64,000 bases of DNA. Source: Kitagawia praeruptora (Eukaryota > Streptophyta > Magnoliopsida > Apiales > Apiaceae). The notes under the pieces are model-generated. The model saw nothing but the letters and a program-made list of their open reading frames with translations, did no database searches and was not told where the DNA came from. The DNA lies in the NCBI GenBank assembly GCA_037693485.1, contig CM075345.1, positions 84,202,001-84,266,000 on the forward strand, read 5' to 3'. A program made the translations under genes and the position numbers. Below are positions 43,665-54,279 of the stretch, in pieces; the stretch's first letter is position 1, and each line of letters begins with the position of its first letter.

Positions 43665-45451
43665 TGATAAGTGGATTTTATATCCATTTGAAGTATTCCA
43701 TATCGGCTTAAATTGATTCACTTGGCCTCAGGTTTGTTGTATTTTTTATGTGTTTCGTGTAGTTGTGCAGGTTTATAAATCATTGGATAAGGTTGGAGAT
43801 TTGAGTTGATTTTAATGTGGATTTTGAGTTTTTAATGAAGAATGAAGTCTTCCCTACAATTCTTGGGAGATTTGGAGTCAAGGAAATGAAGCATGGAAGC
43901 ATTGGCAAAAAGAACGGAGGAGAAAGGAGCAAATTGTGTAAAATTCGGATTTTCTGGGTAGGTTGCGCAGTCTTCACTGTTTTGGCCATATCTAGAGTTC
44001 TACAAATCCGATTCTGACGATCTTATAGCTCACGCGAAGACAAAAAAATTTTCTTCAATCTTGGACAGATCACAAGGCACGCTACGGCGTGGCTAGGTGC
44101 GCTGCAGCGCGGGAACCCTCTGGAAATTCCGAAATTTTGTCCTGAAAATCCCGATTTACTGTTTGGGTCATATCTTGAGTTCTAAAAGTCCATTTTGGAT
44201 GATCTTACTGTCCACGCGAAGATAACGGAATTCTCTTTCATTCTAAAGTGGTTCAGATGTCCAATTAAAACTGGAACGGCCCAGAAAGTTTGAAGAAAAG
44301 TCAATTTCGAATTTTCCTTCAAAACAGAATCAGTTTAGGAAATGTATTTTGTGCCGAACTGCAAAAATTCTATTTTAACTCTGTTTTGAGGAATTTCTTG
44401 CTGGACAAGACATGGGGGCTATATAAACACATCTAGGCATCAAGAAAATCATGTTTTATCAGAGAAGCAAGGGAGAAAAGTGGAGAAGGAATCACCAACG
44501 CTCGTGACAAAATCTAGATCTACTTCATCTTTTGTTTTCTTCTATTAGGATAATTTGGATCTTCAGATTTTGGATTTGTTATCTAAACCTTATTACTCTA
44601 GCATAATTATTTTTATTCAGACTTTGTTTATTATCATGGTTTCATCAGATCCCGTGATGACAAACGGTTCAATTATGAACTAATCGTTGTCATGGGATTC
44701 TAATGGATTTATCTATGTAGTTTAGTAGTTTGATTGCTTTAAATATTTGTGTGTGACGAATTCTTGATATCCTTGTATGGTTGTGCTTATTCTTCTTGGA
44801 TGTGTAGCTAACATCTAAGTTGTTTGTTAATCTCTTGTGAAACGAGAGTGGATCTTGAGATTTAGAACTTGCCATGCTAGCATAGGATAAGTTGATGTTT
44901 TGACATCATGATTTGTAGCGTAAATAGAGATATATTATGATGCCCTATGTGATTAATATGGATAACTTGTGCTTAAATCGTTATGTTTTCAAATCTTATT
45001 GAGATATAGGGTCTAAACATAATTGGTGTCTATCCATCTTCTATCTCTTATGTGGATGTATGAGTAGTTTGGTATTCGTATACTGAGAGGTAGCCTAAAC
45101 TTGTTTCGTGTTGTCCGATCAGATATCATAACCGTCACATACTTTGATTAAAGGCATCAACTCTAAGCGAAGTAGTTAATGAAGTTAGGATCCCATATTT
45201 TCTATTGCATAAGTAATTCGATTTAAATTCTCGTTAGTTAATTAATTCTTAGTTGGTTAATTTATTTCCTTAGTTAATTTTAGATAATCAAACCCCAATT
45301 TGTTAATTGTCTTAGTAGTGAATAAAAACCATACATTGTTGCATAGGTGCATTAACTAAATTGAAACCTAAACCAGATCTCTGTGGGAACGAACTTGACT
45401 TATATCTATATTACTTGTGACCACGTACGCTTGCGTGTATTAGTGAAAACA
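43665..45451 (+). repeat. 3' LTR of the plus-strand Athila element (1787 bp)
   Basis: It starts TGATAAGTGGATTTTATATCC and ends TATTAGTGAAAACA, and it matches the left LTR over its length. It shows the uninterrupted version of the site into which retroposon C inserted. It abuts copia gag sequence at 45452. Confidence 0.9.
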
Positions 45452-46383
45452 CTCGTGCTATAGTAAAACTAGGATGCAACCCAATTAAAAACTGAATCAA
45501 TCTACTTTTCTCAAGTTGAGTCTCTCACTCTTTAGTAGCACCACATGTGCACGTGATAATTGGCTCTAAAGCCTTCAACTCATCCCAATATCCTTTCAAT
45601 TTGTGAAAATAAAATTCCACATAATCATTACCTTGCTCTAATTTAAACATATCTCGTTGAATCTCACAAACTTTGTGATCACTAATTGCCTCAAAACGCC
45701 CACTTAATTCATTCCAAACAGTATAAGCACTATCAAGGTAATTCATACTACTACTGATATCATTAGAAACCATATTTAAAATCCACGCAATCACCGTAAC
45801 ATTGACACGCTTCCAATGAGCAATCACCAGTAACAATAACCAGCTTATTCTTAGCAAATAATGCAATTTGCATAGAACATTTCCAGGATGCATAAATTTC
45901 AGAATCAATTAATTTCTTAGAAATAAGAACCATACCAGGCTAATCATTGTTATGCAGATAAAGAAGATAGAGCATTTGTCTCAATAGGTTGGGGATAAAC
46001 AGTAGGATTAGAAGAATCATCACTAGGTGTAGTAGTATATGTAGTATTAGTAGGCGTATTAGTAGGATTAGAGTGATGTGAAGACGTAGTTTGATGTGCA
46101 ATTCGTCATTAAAACATGTACGTAAGAAGGAGAAAGATGATTGAAAGGCATACACAATATAGATTCAAGTAAAATGCAAAAATAAGGAACGAAACAAGAT
46201 AAAAACGTGAAATTTGCATAAATGAAGAAAAATCAAACGAAACATGATCAATAACATAATGATTGCACAATTAGAGAGATCTTACAAGCAAAATGGACCA
46301 AGAAATTGATGAATCGGAGAAGGAATCAATTATCAAACAGTAATCGAAGAAGAAATCTATGGTCGGAGCTCTGATAACATTCT
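45452..46383 (-). pseudogene. Copia gag fragment with leader and PBS
   Basis: The minus strand encodes HWKRVNVTVIAWILNMVSNDI and WNELSGRFEAISDHKVCEIQRDMF, typical of copia gag (UBN2-type). An in-frame TGA replaces a Trp codon after GATKE. The region upstream of about 46150 is non-coding leader. TTATCAGAGCTCC on the minus strand near 46365-46380 is a variant Met-type PBS. It is separated from the integrase part at 27339-27725 by the Athila complex. Confidence 0.8.
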
Positions 46384-46640
46384 TGATAAATACAAAACAC
46401 AACAAAGTTGTAGAGAGAACAAGAAGAAGATGAAGCTAATTGTCACTTGAGAGAGAAAATATTTACTGAGAGAGAAAGTACGTATTACATCAATAAAATT
46501 AATGAATAAAAATGATTATCTAATCAGCTATATACATTGCTGGATCATAACAGAATGACATATGGCTTATAGCTGGCCTAACTAACTCACAAGAGTCCAA
46601 AATGTATAATATGTTAAACTGTAAAACAATAAAATATTAT
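46384..46640 (-). repeat. Probable 5' LTR of the split copia element
   Basis: The plus strand starts TGATAAATACAAAACAC directly beside the PBS. The far border is not defined because no second copy is in the window. A TG...CA end near 46645 is possible. Confidence 0.4.
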
Positions 46641-47780
46641 GTTGGTGCAATAGATACTTGATAGTGTAGTTAATGATATGGACCCGTGCGTATTCATATG
46701 AATCCTATGTCACGTCATTTTGAAAAAATTTTGAAAATTTTTTGTTTGGTTCCTTAGCATTAAACGTATAATTGTTGCTATGTGTTTTAGGTTACGAATT
46801 TCAGTCTATATTTCATCATTAAAAAAAGTCAGAATTTTATTGAAGCTAGAACTCTGGTGTTTTTCTTTCTTCTACTTGTTTTAGGGAACTTTCATTAAAT
46901 GTAGTGCCGGTTTGGGGAAACTTTTTTTAACGACTTATTGACTTATATTCGGGTAAAATTTTTATATTTTGATAACCTTTTTTTTATACAAGTATTTAAT
47001 GTATTTTTGAGATTCAATAAATTGCAAAAATAAGTTGGAAAGTTAGGAATCTTAACATTCAACTTAAAATAAGTTGTATTATGTAAAATAAATTCCCCTA
47101 AACACCCCAGTAGTATATCAAAACATACGGAGCTGAGTGTTCACTGATATGTGGTGGAATGCATGTTCCTGGGGTCAAATAAGTTAAAAAGGTTAATGAA
47201 ATAAGAAGTATGAGAATGACGTCTGTACAAACTGTACAAATATTAATAATTGACTATAGTGAGGGAACACCTAATAGAGGAAAACAACAAGAAAAATGTT
47301 AAAAAGTTTCAATTATTTCGAAACAAAATCTCAAAAGGATCCTATGATATAATTTGCATATGCATAAATAGAAGATAAAATTCATTTGATTTCGGTTGTT
47401 TCAAGATTTGTATTTAATAAACTGAATACAAAGTTTTAAATATAATTACAATTAAAAATGTTATATATAAATTTGAAGTGTTGTCACCTTGTGGCTTAAG
47501 AGGGTAGTTATTGATGTTGAGAGAGCATGGACCATTAAGCTACTGATTCTTGATTAATTGTTTGTATATGGTTGATATATATTTATTTTTCAGTTTCTTG
47601 AAGTGATGTTAAAGGGAGTGTATTACGACAGATGTTGAAAGCTTGATTGGCCTCTCCTTTTTTTTGTTTGTTTAGATTTGTCCTTTGCTAAATAGGTTTC
47701 TTTTAAGTATTGTTTGGAGGAATAAACAGAATATTTACTTGACTATCTGAGTTATTATATTCTGTCAGTATGTTCAGGCA
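46641..47780. other. Intergenic sequence upstream of the sugar transporter gene
   Basis: AT-rich sequence without convincing coding frames or recognisable repeats. It should contain the promoter of the downstream transporter gene, but no specific element can be assigned with confidence. Confidence 0.4.
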
Positions 47781-47785
47781 GGAAC

Positions 47786-47880
47786 AGAAGATTCTCTATC
47801 AGACCTTGTTTTTAGTCACTCTCCCTATAGGATTCTCTATCAGCCTATCAGGCCTTGCTTTTAGTCACTCTCCCTATAGG
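47786..47880. repeat. Imperfect tandem duplication in the 5' leader of the transporter gene
   Basis: GATTCTCTATCAG and CCTTG-TTTTAGTCACTCTCCCTATAG occur twice in a row, with a unit of about 45-50 bp. They lie just upstream of a likely leader splice donor (AAG/GTAAGC near 47906). Confidence 0.7.
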
Positions 47881-47989
47881 AGTACCTGTAAAGTTGGTTG
47901 TCCAAGGTAAGCAAACCCTTTGCCAAATTTTGCAGATTTTTATGTGTTTTTTCTTGTTTATAGGATTACTCTATTGACTATCTTCTCAG

Positions 47990-47994
47990 AGTGT

Positions 47995-48026
<32 letters not shown>
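47990..48026. repeat. (TG)n microsatellite
   Basis: A GTGTGTATGTGTGTG... tract of about 35 bp, in a probable leader intron. Confidence 0.9.
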
Positions 48027-48213
48027 AAACATGTACATATGTGTGTTAACAAACATATTCATATTCATATGTGTGTTACAGAAGATGCACATTCTTATGG
48101 ATTTTGCGTATTGCCTAATATTTTGTTTTGTTCTAATAATTATTAGGACATAGCTAAGTTATCGAAGACTAGGTGAGTAGTTACACAAGATCAGGCTTTC
48201 AATTCATTGCTCA

Positions 48214-49811
48214 ATGGGGATGAACCCGGCTATGCTGGTGGCTGTTGCTGCCACAATCGGAAACTTGTTGCAGGGTTGGGATAATGCTACTATTGCAGGT
48301 AAATTTTCAATATTTACTCGAATGCTGCATTTTGGCTTTCTGGATATGGCCATCAACCATGTTTGTTTTGCGGTATTATAATCCAGATAATCACATCATT
48401 TAAAATCTTGTGGATAATCCCTTAAATTATCCTATCAAATGTTTGTTTTGAAGTATTAAGTTGATGATTGGATTATAATCTTTTAAAATTTTATAATCGT
48501 TTAAATTATCCTATAATATGTTTGTTTTGAGGGATTACAAAAGCATTTGACTATTATCCTTTAAAAAAAAATTAATCCTATGTTTGTTTCACATTGGATT
48601 ATAATGAGAGGATTATAATCCTATAAAAAATGACTTGTTTGACGAAATTAAATAATACCTCCTCCATCCAAGTATTACAAAAAATTATAATCCTATCCCT
48701 TACTCCAACCAAACAAACACATGGGATTAATATTTTAATGGACTACAATCCTTAATCTAATTCTGAATAAATTTTTAAAATATTATAGTCGTATCTCCTA
48801 CTTAATCCTATGAAACAGCCTTCACAACGTTCCTTCTTTATCATAATAGTCCCTTTTTCATTGCCTAAACATTAGTCTCTAACTTAAGATACTGTTATCA
48901 GATAAGGCTATAAAAATATTATTAGTTAGCACATTTAGGAAAATGTGCTCTTTGTGATACTGTTATCAACTAAACCAGTGAACTAACACGGTGCTGGTAG
49001 TGTTTTACGATGCATTTTGTTTTGGGTAAATGAGTTTAGAAAGATACTTGCTGTTGGAACGGATGGACTAATGCACTTCTATATGTCCTGCAGTCAAAAA
49101 AAATTGTTGATTGTTTCATAATTCACGGAATCCTTTACGGAATTTGATTTCATCTATTTTATTTGTCCCAATTTTTTAGTGTTTAATATCATTTTGTGGA
49201 CAATGTTAAGTCGAAAAGAGGAGGACGCTCATGAAATTGTTGAACTGTAGGAGCTGTTGTATACATAAAGAAAGAACTTACAGTTGGAAGCACTGTAGAA
49301 GGACTTGTTGTTGCCATGTCTCTCATTGGGGCTACATTAATCACCACATGCTCCGGAACCATTTCCGATTGGGTTGGTCGACGTCCAATTCTTATACTTT
49401 CATCGATTTTTTACTTCATCAGTGGTTTAGTAATGCTGTGGTCACCTAACGTCTATGTGCTACTTATAGCAAGATTGCTGGATGGATTTGGGGTAGGCTT
49501 GGCTGTTACTCTAATTCCACTTTATATATCTGAGACTGCTCCAGCAGATATAAGTGGATCGCTTAACACTCTGCCACAGTTTACTGATTCCGCTGGAATG
49601 TTTTTGGCATACTGTATGGTTTTCGAAATGTCACTGATGGATTCACCAAGCTGGCGATTGATGCTTGGTGTTCTTTCAGTTCCTTCTCTTATGTATTTTG
49701 TTTTAGTGGTATTATATTTACCCGAGTCCCCTCGATGGCTTATGAGTAAAGGTTGGATGCTTGAGGCCAAAAAGGTCTTACAAAAACTACGTGGCAGAGA
49801 AGACGTCTCAG
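48214..49811 (+). CDS. TST/TMT-like: Tonoplast monosaccharide transporter, first two exons (TST/TMT family)
   Basis: Exon 1 (48214-48298) encodes MGMNPAMLVAVAATIGNLLQ, then GWDNATIAG. Exon 2 (49251-49811) continues in frame with AVVYIKKELTVGSTVEGLVV and ends at REDVSG before GTACTT. Together they give 215 residues with the first six membrane segments of a major facilitator sugar carrier, including GRRP between segments 2 and 3 and PESPRWLMSKG after segment 6. Family members have about 740 residues, with a long central loop and six more segments, and import sugars into the vacuole against protons. The exon borders match that family. Later exons are not visible, because intron 2 contains retrotransposons that run past the window end. 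The usual Glu-Ile-Arg-Gly after TAP is replaced by DISG, so the copy may be diverging. A leader intron ending near 48147 is likely. Confidence 0.85.
48355..48727. mobile_element. Probable MITE in intron 1 of the transporter gene
   Basis: About 370 bp of AT-rich sequence is bounded by inverted ends: CCATGTTTGTTTTG on the left and AACCAAACAAACACATGGG on the right. Internal repeats of TATGTTTGTTTTGA and GGATTATAATCCT recur about four times. No coding capacity was found. The superfamily was not assigned. Confidence 0.5.
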
Positions 49812-50304
49812 GTACTTTTGTGATTAGACATCATGCTTTAATATTATAATTGTCGAGCATGTTAAATAGTTCGAAGCATGAGATCAGGTTGGGAGTACTC
49901 ATATCCTGCATTTATACTAGTGATGTGTACTTTCTGGATCCCTCTGTTCGCTATCAGAAAATAATGTGACCTAACATGGCTAAAAGTGTTCTTGTTGATG
50001 CATCATTTACTGCAATTAAGAAATTCATATAGTATTATATCTTATTCATCGTGGACCTCACTGTTCTAAGTTACAAGCTGTCAAAAGATCAAAGATGCTA
50101 GTCATACATTTACAGTCATACATTTACACTAAGTCAATAGTCAGAAGATCTACAATAGTTAACTATGATGTAATCAGTGACGTTATTTTAGTCTAAATTA
50201 GTCTATATATAGGAACGTCCAAGAACTCTTGTAAGATAGAACATATATGATTAACACATTTCTTCTGTTAAATCCCTCTCTATTGCTGTTATATATTTGT
50301 AAGA

Positions 50305-50316
50305 TGGTATCAGAGC
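50305..50316 (+). other. Primer binding site of the decayed copia element
   Basis: TGGTATCAGAGC is an exact initiator-tRNA-Met complement. Confidence 0.9.
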
Positions 50317-50991
50317 AGGTTCTATCCAAGGGAAACACATTTGCAGAAGAAATCAAAGTTACATAAGCAAAAAAAAAAAACACAACTGCAGAAGAAAAAA
50401 ACAAACTGCCCAGATATCATTTTTTCTGTCCAACCCAGAACCAAACCAAACCTACATACCCGTAAAGAACAGCTGAAAACGAGACTAACCCAGAAGTTCT
50501 GTCGCCTGAAACCTCCACACGCGCCCACACGTGCCACCAGACACCGCCAGGCGCCGTCCCACGCGCCCACGTGCCGGCGCGTGTGGTATCCTACGTTCGT
50601 TTTCCGGCGAAGTTGTAGAAGGAGTTCTTGTTCGTCTTGTTATTCCGATTCCAACCGTGGTAATACTTTTCAGTTTTGTTTTCTGTCAAAAAAAAAAATT
50701 CTGACAGTTCTCTTCTTTTTTTCTATCGAGGAAAAAATAAGTTTCTGACAGTTTTATGAAAGTTTTCTGATATATAGTTGTAGTTGTATGTATATTTACG
50801 TATGATAAATATAGTACAGAGAGATGAAGCTAATATATACTATATATTGAGTTTCTGCGTGGGTCCTACCACTGATTGCCTTATATAACCCTTTGTCATA
50901 TATATATTTTGGGTAGTTAAGACTTACTAAGATTTAAGGAGGTAAAAAGGGGAAATTGTTATTTGAATAATTATTATTTAAATATTTTACA

Positions 50992-51993
50992 ATGACGGAT
51001 ACTGGCGATTCTGAAATTTCAAGCAAAAGTACCGCTATAAGTAGTAGTAGCAGTAAAATGGGATTTCATAGTACCCCATTTGTAAGTCCTAAATTCGATG
51101 GGAAAAATTTTCTTGAATGGTCGAAGGCTTGCACAATGGTCCTTAAATCCCATAAATTAATGAAATATATTAATGGGAAAGTCAAGCAACCCCTGGAAAA
51201 AGATGCGGACTTTGATGATTGGGATTCAGAAAATGCCATGGTGTGCTCTTGGATGTTCAACTCTATGGCGGTACATATTCGCAAGAGCTATATCTTTATT
51301 GACACGGTTGAAGAAGTGTGGAAATCTCTTACCCGGACATATTCTTTTTCCGGAAATGTAGCCAAGCGATTTGAAGTAAATCGGAAAATATGGGCATTGG
51401 CTCAAGAAAGTAGAACTCTTGCTCAGTATTACTCAGAGCTGACATCCCTATGGAGTGAATTGGCTCATTACACCATTTTTGAATGCAAAAATGCCGAAGA
51501 TCAGGAGAAATATCAAAAAATGTTGACAGAAGAACGGGTGATGAAATTTCTGGATGGTCTGTCTGATGAGTATGACTCAATCAAAAATCAACTTATCGGA
51601 CAGATTCCCTTTCCGACTGTAGAGGATGCATATGGCCGTGTTCAATTAGAGGAGAGTCGAAAGCAAAGCATGGCTCCTGTGACTCCCTCTGATAGATCTG
51701 CACTCATAACTGGAAAAATTCTGCAACCTGAGAGGGAAAAAGAAGAGCGATTCCCAGTGGCTCTTATGGGTGAAAGATCTACTCTTCAGTGTGATTATTG
51801 CAACAAAATGAATCACACCCGTGAGAATTGCTTTATCCTACACCCTCACCTAAAAAGCAGAGGACGTGGAGGACGCAGCAGAGGTGGCTATCGTGGTTTA
51901 TCATCCAGAGGTACAGGCAGAAATACAGGCAGAGGCAATCCTTTTAATGTTCATTATGCAGTATCAGAATACGAGGTACCCCCTTCCACATGA
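50992..51993 (+). CDS. Copia gag protein (333 aa)
   Basis: It forms the capsid and nucleocapsid part of a copia element. The N-terminal Ser-rich start is followed by FVSPKFDGKNFLEWSKA, a Retrotran_gag-type core (VWKSLTRTYSF, YYSELTSLWSELAHY, RVMKFLDGLSDEYDSIKNQL). A CX2CX4HX4C knuckle, CDYCNKMNHTRENC, lies near residue 265. The C-terminus is Arg/Gly-rich. The TGA at the end is probably a mutated Trp codon, because the protease frame continues in phase after it and after a TAG at about 52027. Confidence 0.85.
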   Translation: MTDTGDSEISSKSTAISSSSSKMGFHSTPFVSPKFDGKNFLEWSKACTMVLKSHKLMKYINGKVKQPLEKDADFDDWDSENAMVCSWMFNSMAVHIRKSYIFIDTVEEVWKSLTRTYSFSGNVAKRFEVNRKIWALAQESRTLAQYYSELTSLWSELAHYTIFECKNAEDQEKYQKMLTEERVMKFLDGLSDEYDSIKNQLIGQIPFPTVEDAYGRVQLEESRKQSMAPVTPSDRSALITGKILQPEREKEERFPVALMGERSTLQCDYCNKMNHTRENCFILHPHLKSRGRGGRSRGGYRGLSSRGTGRNTGRGNPFNVHYAVSEYEVPPST

Positions 51994-53371
51994 ACAATGA
52001 CCCCTTTAGAACTCAACAACTTTCGATAGTTAATGTCCCAATTAAACACTACTCCATCAACACCCACTGCTAATTCTGCTCATGCAGGTATATCTTGTCA
52101 CTTTACCTCCGATAAAAGTTCTAATTCATGGATTATTGATTCTGGAGCATCAGCACATATGACTGGAAATTCCAGTTTTCTAGAAACATATAACGGTGAA
52201 ACATGCAATATTCGTGTTGCCAATGGAGCTATTGTACCTGTTCATGGACAAGGCACTTCTCACTGCCTCTCATTATCATTGCCATTATCTGATGTGTTAC
52301 ATGTTCCCTCCTTTACAGCAAACTTATTATCAGTTCAGCGTATTATTGAAAATCTTAACTGTTCAGTAACCTTTTTTCTTCCCACTGTGTATTTCAGGAT
52401 CTGGCGACAGGCAAGGTCCTTGGCAATGGTAAAGTGGTAGATGGACTTTATGTTATGGAAGGGAATTCTATTTCTCCCTCAATTTATCAGGTGTCATCCA
52501 AGTTAAATTCTGCTTTTGAATCTTTGTGTCAGTGGCATAGATGGTTAGGTCATCCATCTTTTGGTGTTTTAACACATCTATTCCCTGCCCTAATAAAACA
52601 CTGTAAGAAGGAAATTTTTTTTGTGAACCATGTGAACTAGCTAAACATAAAAGATCATCTTATCCATCCAGAAATAAAAGAAGTTCTACTTTATTTTCTA
52701 TTATTCATACTGATATTTGGGGTCTATTTAGACATCCTACACATGATGGGTATAGATGGTTTGTTGTCTTTGTTGATTGTTATTCTAGGCTTAATTGGGT
52801 ATATCTCCTTAAGCAAAAAAGTGAAGTTTTCGAGTGTTTTAAATCTTTTCACCACATGTTACAAACACAGTTTCATGCATCTGTTCAAATTCTTCGGAGT
52901 GATAACGATACTGAATATGGAGGTCCATTTATATCTTATTTGGACACATTGTGGTATAATTCATCAAACTTCTTGTGTCAAAACTTCTCAACAAAATGGG
53001 GTAGCCGAAAGGAAAATTGGTCACATACAACAGGTTGCTCGGTCGCTTATGTTAACAATGCATGTTCCCAAATACCTTTGGGGAGAGGCAGTCATGACTG
53101 CTGCATATCTTATAAACCGTCTTCCTTCTAGTGTTCTCAAATTCAAAACACCGTTGTCCTGTGTTCCTGCACCTTCATCTCACCCACTACCCCTTCGAGT
53201 ATTTGGGAGTGTATGTTTTGTTCATAATCATGCTCCCTCTCGGGATAAACTTGATTCTCGGGCACTCCGCTGTGTTTTCATTGGGTATTCCCCAACTCAG
53301 AAAGGGTATAAATGTTATCATCCTTCCTCAAGACGCATATTTGTCAGTCATGATGTTACTTTCTGGGAAAC
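51994..53371 (+). pseudogene. Copia protease and integrase remnant
   Basis: The protease motif IIDSGASAHMTG lies near 52140. A frameshift near 52385 precedes VVDGLYVMEG and WHRWLGHPSFGVL, the pre-integrase zinc region. Another frameshift near 52620 precedes the integrase core, in which HTDIWG, ILRSDNDTEYGG and QQNGVAERK can be read in different frames. The catalytic D, D and E are still visible, but the frame is broken at least three times. Confidence 0.85.
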
Positions 53372-54235
53372 TGTTATGCCCAAAATCTCCATGGGCTAGA
53401 TTTAGGCCCATTAGGCTCTAGGGTCCGGTCCATACGAGCTAGAAGATTGATCCAGTACGAGTTATGAAGATCAGATAGAAGAAATGACTAAGGAAGTACG
53501 AGTATCAGGAGGTTCCTAATGGTCAGGAAGCTGAGCTGAACATTAGAAGACCAGGTTCCTCCCAGCAGAAGAGTTCGAGTTAGCATAGCACCAGCCATAG
53601 AGATGACGAGAGCATGTGAAGAGCTATCCAGTCTAACCAGTTTGTTATTTGTGCAGGTACTGATGCCTAAAGGGAGGTCCCTAAGTGATATGTCCCGAAA
53701 TAAGGAGGTTCCTGAGAAACAGGCTCCTGAGATATAGGTTCCTGAGTACCAGGTTCCTACGAGTTGCCAACAGAAAGTTCTAGAAGCCATCTAGAACAGA
53801 TAAACGAATTGATATTGGAGTATAATTCTAGGGCGCAGATGATCCTAGAGTTATCTCTGATCAATGAGAGAATCATAGTAGGGTACGAACTCGAGTTCTA
53901 CTCTACTTAGCCAACTAGTTCGTGGAAGGCTCTAAAGGAACCTGAGTCCTACACGAACTAGGTGATCGAATACAACTAATCTAGCAAGAGACAGAGTCCC
54001 ATTAGAACTACGTGAGCTTGATCCCTATATATATAAGGGTACGTAGGCACCTCGAAAAAAAGACGCATTGAGTTCTCTGATTTTCTCTAAAGGCACTTGA
54101 GATTATTGAAGACACCCTCGAGCACAGCTCAACCCCCACAAACACAACCCAAACCTTTCACAGAACAGTTGATCGCTAGCCTATACAACTACCCGTAGAC
54201 CTCTCATAAGTTGTTACAAAATCCACTCATCAACA
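53372..54235 (+). repeat. 5' LTR of the Tat-type element (864 bp)
   Basis: It starts TGTTATGCCC inside copia integrase sequence and ends ATCAACA before the PBS. It contains a TATA box (TATATATATAA at 54026-54036) and at least six AGGTTCCT words on either strand. The second LTR lies outside, so borders rest on TG/CA ends, the PBS and the broken copia frame. Confidence 0.8.
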
Positions 54236-54253
54236 TTGGCGCTAGAAGGAGGG
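54236..54253 (+). other. Primer binding site of the Tat-type element
   Basis: TTGGCGCTAGAAGGAGGGG directly follows the LTR, the position and TGGCGC start expected for Tat elements. The tRNA was not assigned. Confidence 0.65.
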
Positions 54254-54279
54254 GAGTTAACATCTTAAGAGTGGAAAAG

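Larger units (their letters stand above)
50098..53371 (+). mobile_element. Decayed Ty1/copia element in transporter intron 2, cut by a gypsy insertion
   Basis: A perfect TGGTATCAGAGC PBS lies at 50305-50316. An LTR-like region upstream has TATATATAGG near 50203. Gag, protease and integrase follow in plus orientation. The 5' LTR start was not determined. Coding sequence stops at 53371 within the integrase C-terminal region (SHDVTFWET), exactly where a gypsy LTR begins, so RT and the 3' LTR are expected beyond the window. Confidence 0.8.

Noticed and set aside
47920..48153. 77-codon frame with a Cys-Val repeat
   Set aside because: It arises from the TG microsatellite in the transporter leader intron.
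6685..50316. tRNA-like matches at primer binding sites
   Set aside because: These are 12-21 base complements of tRNA 3' ends used for priming, not tRNA genes. No cloverleaf is present.
50341..50748. 135-codon basic frame downstream of the copia PBS
   Set aside because: It lies in the untranslated leader, is driven by A-rich runs, and does not connect with gag.
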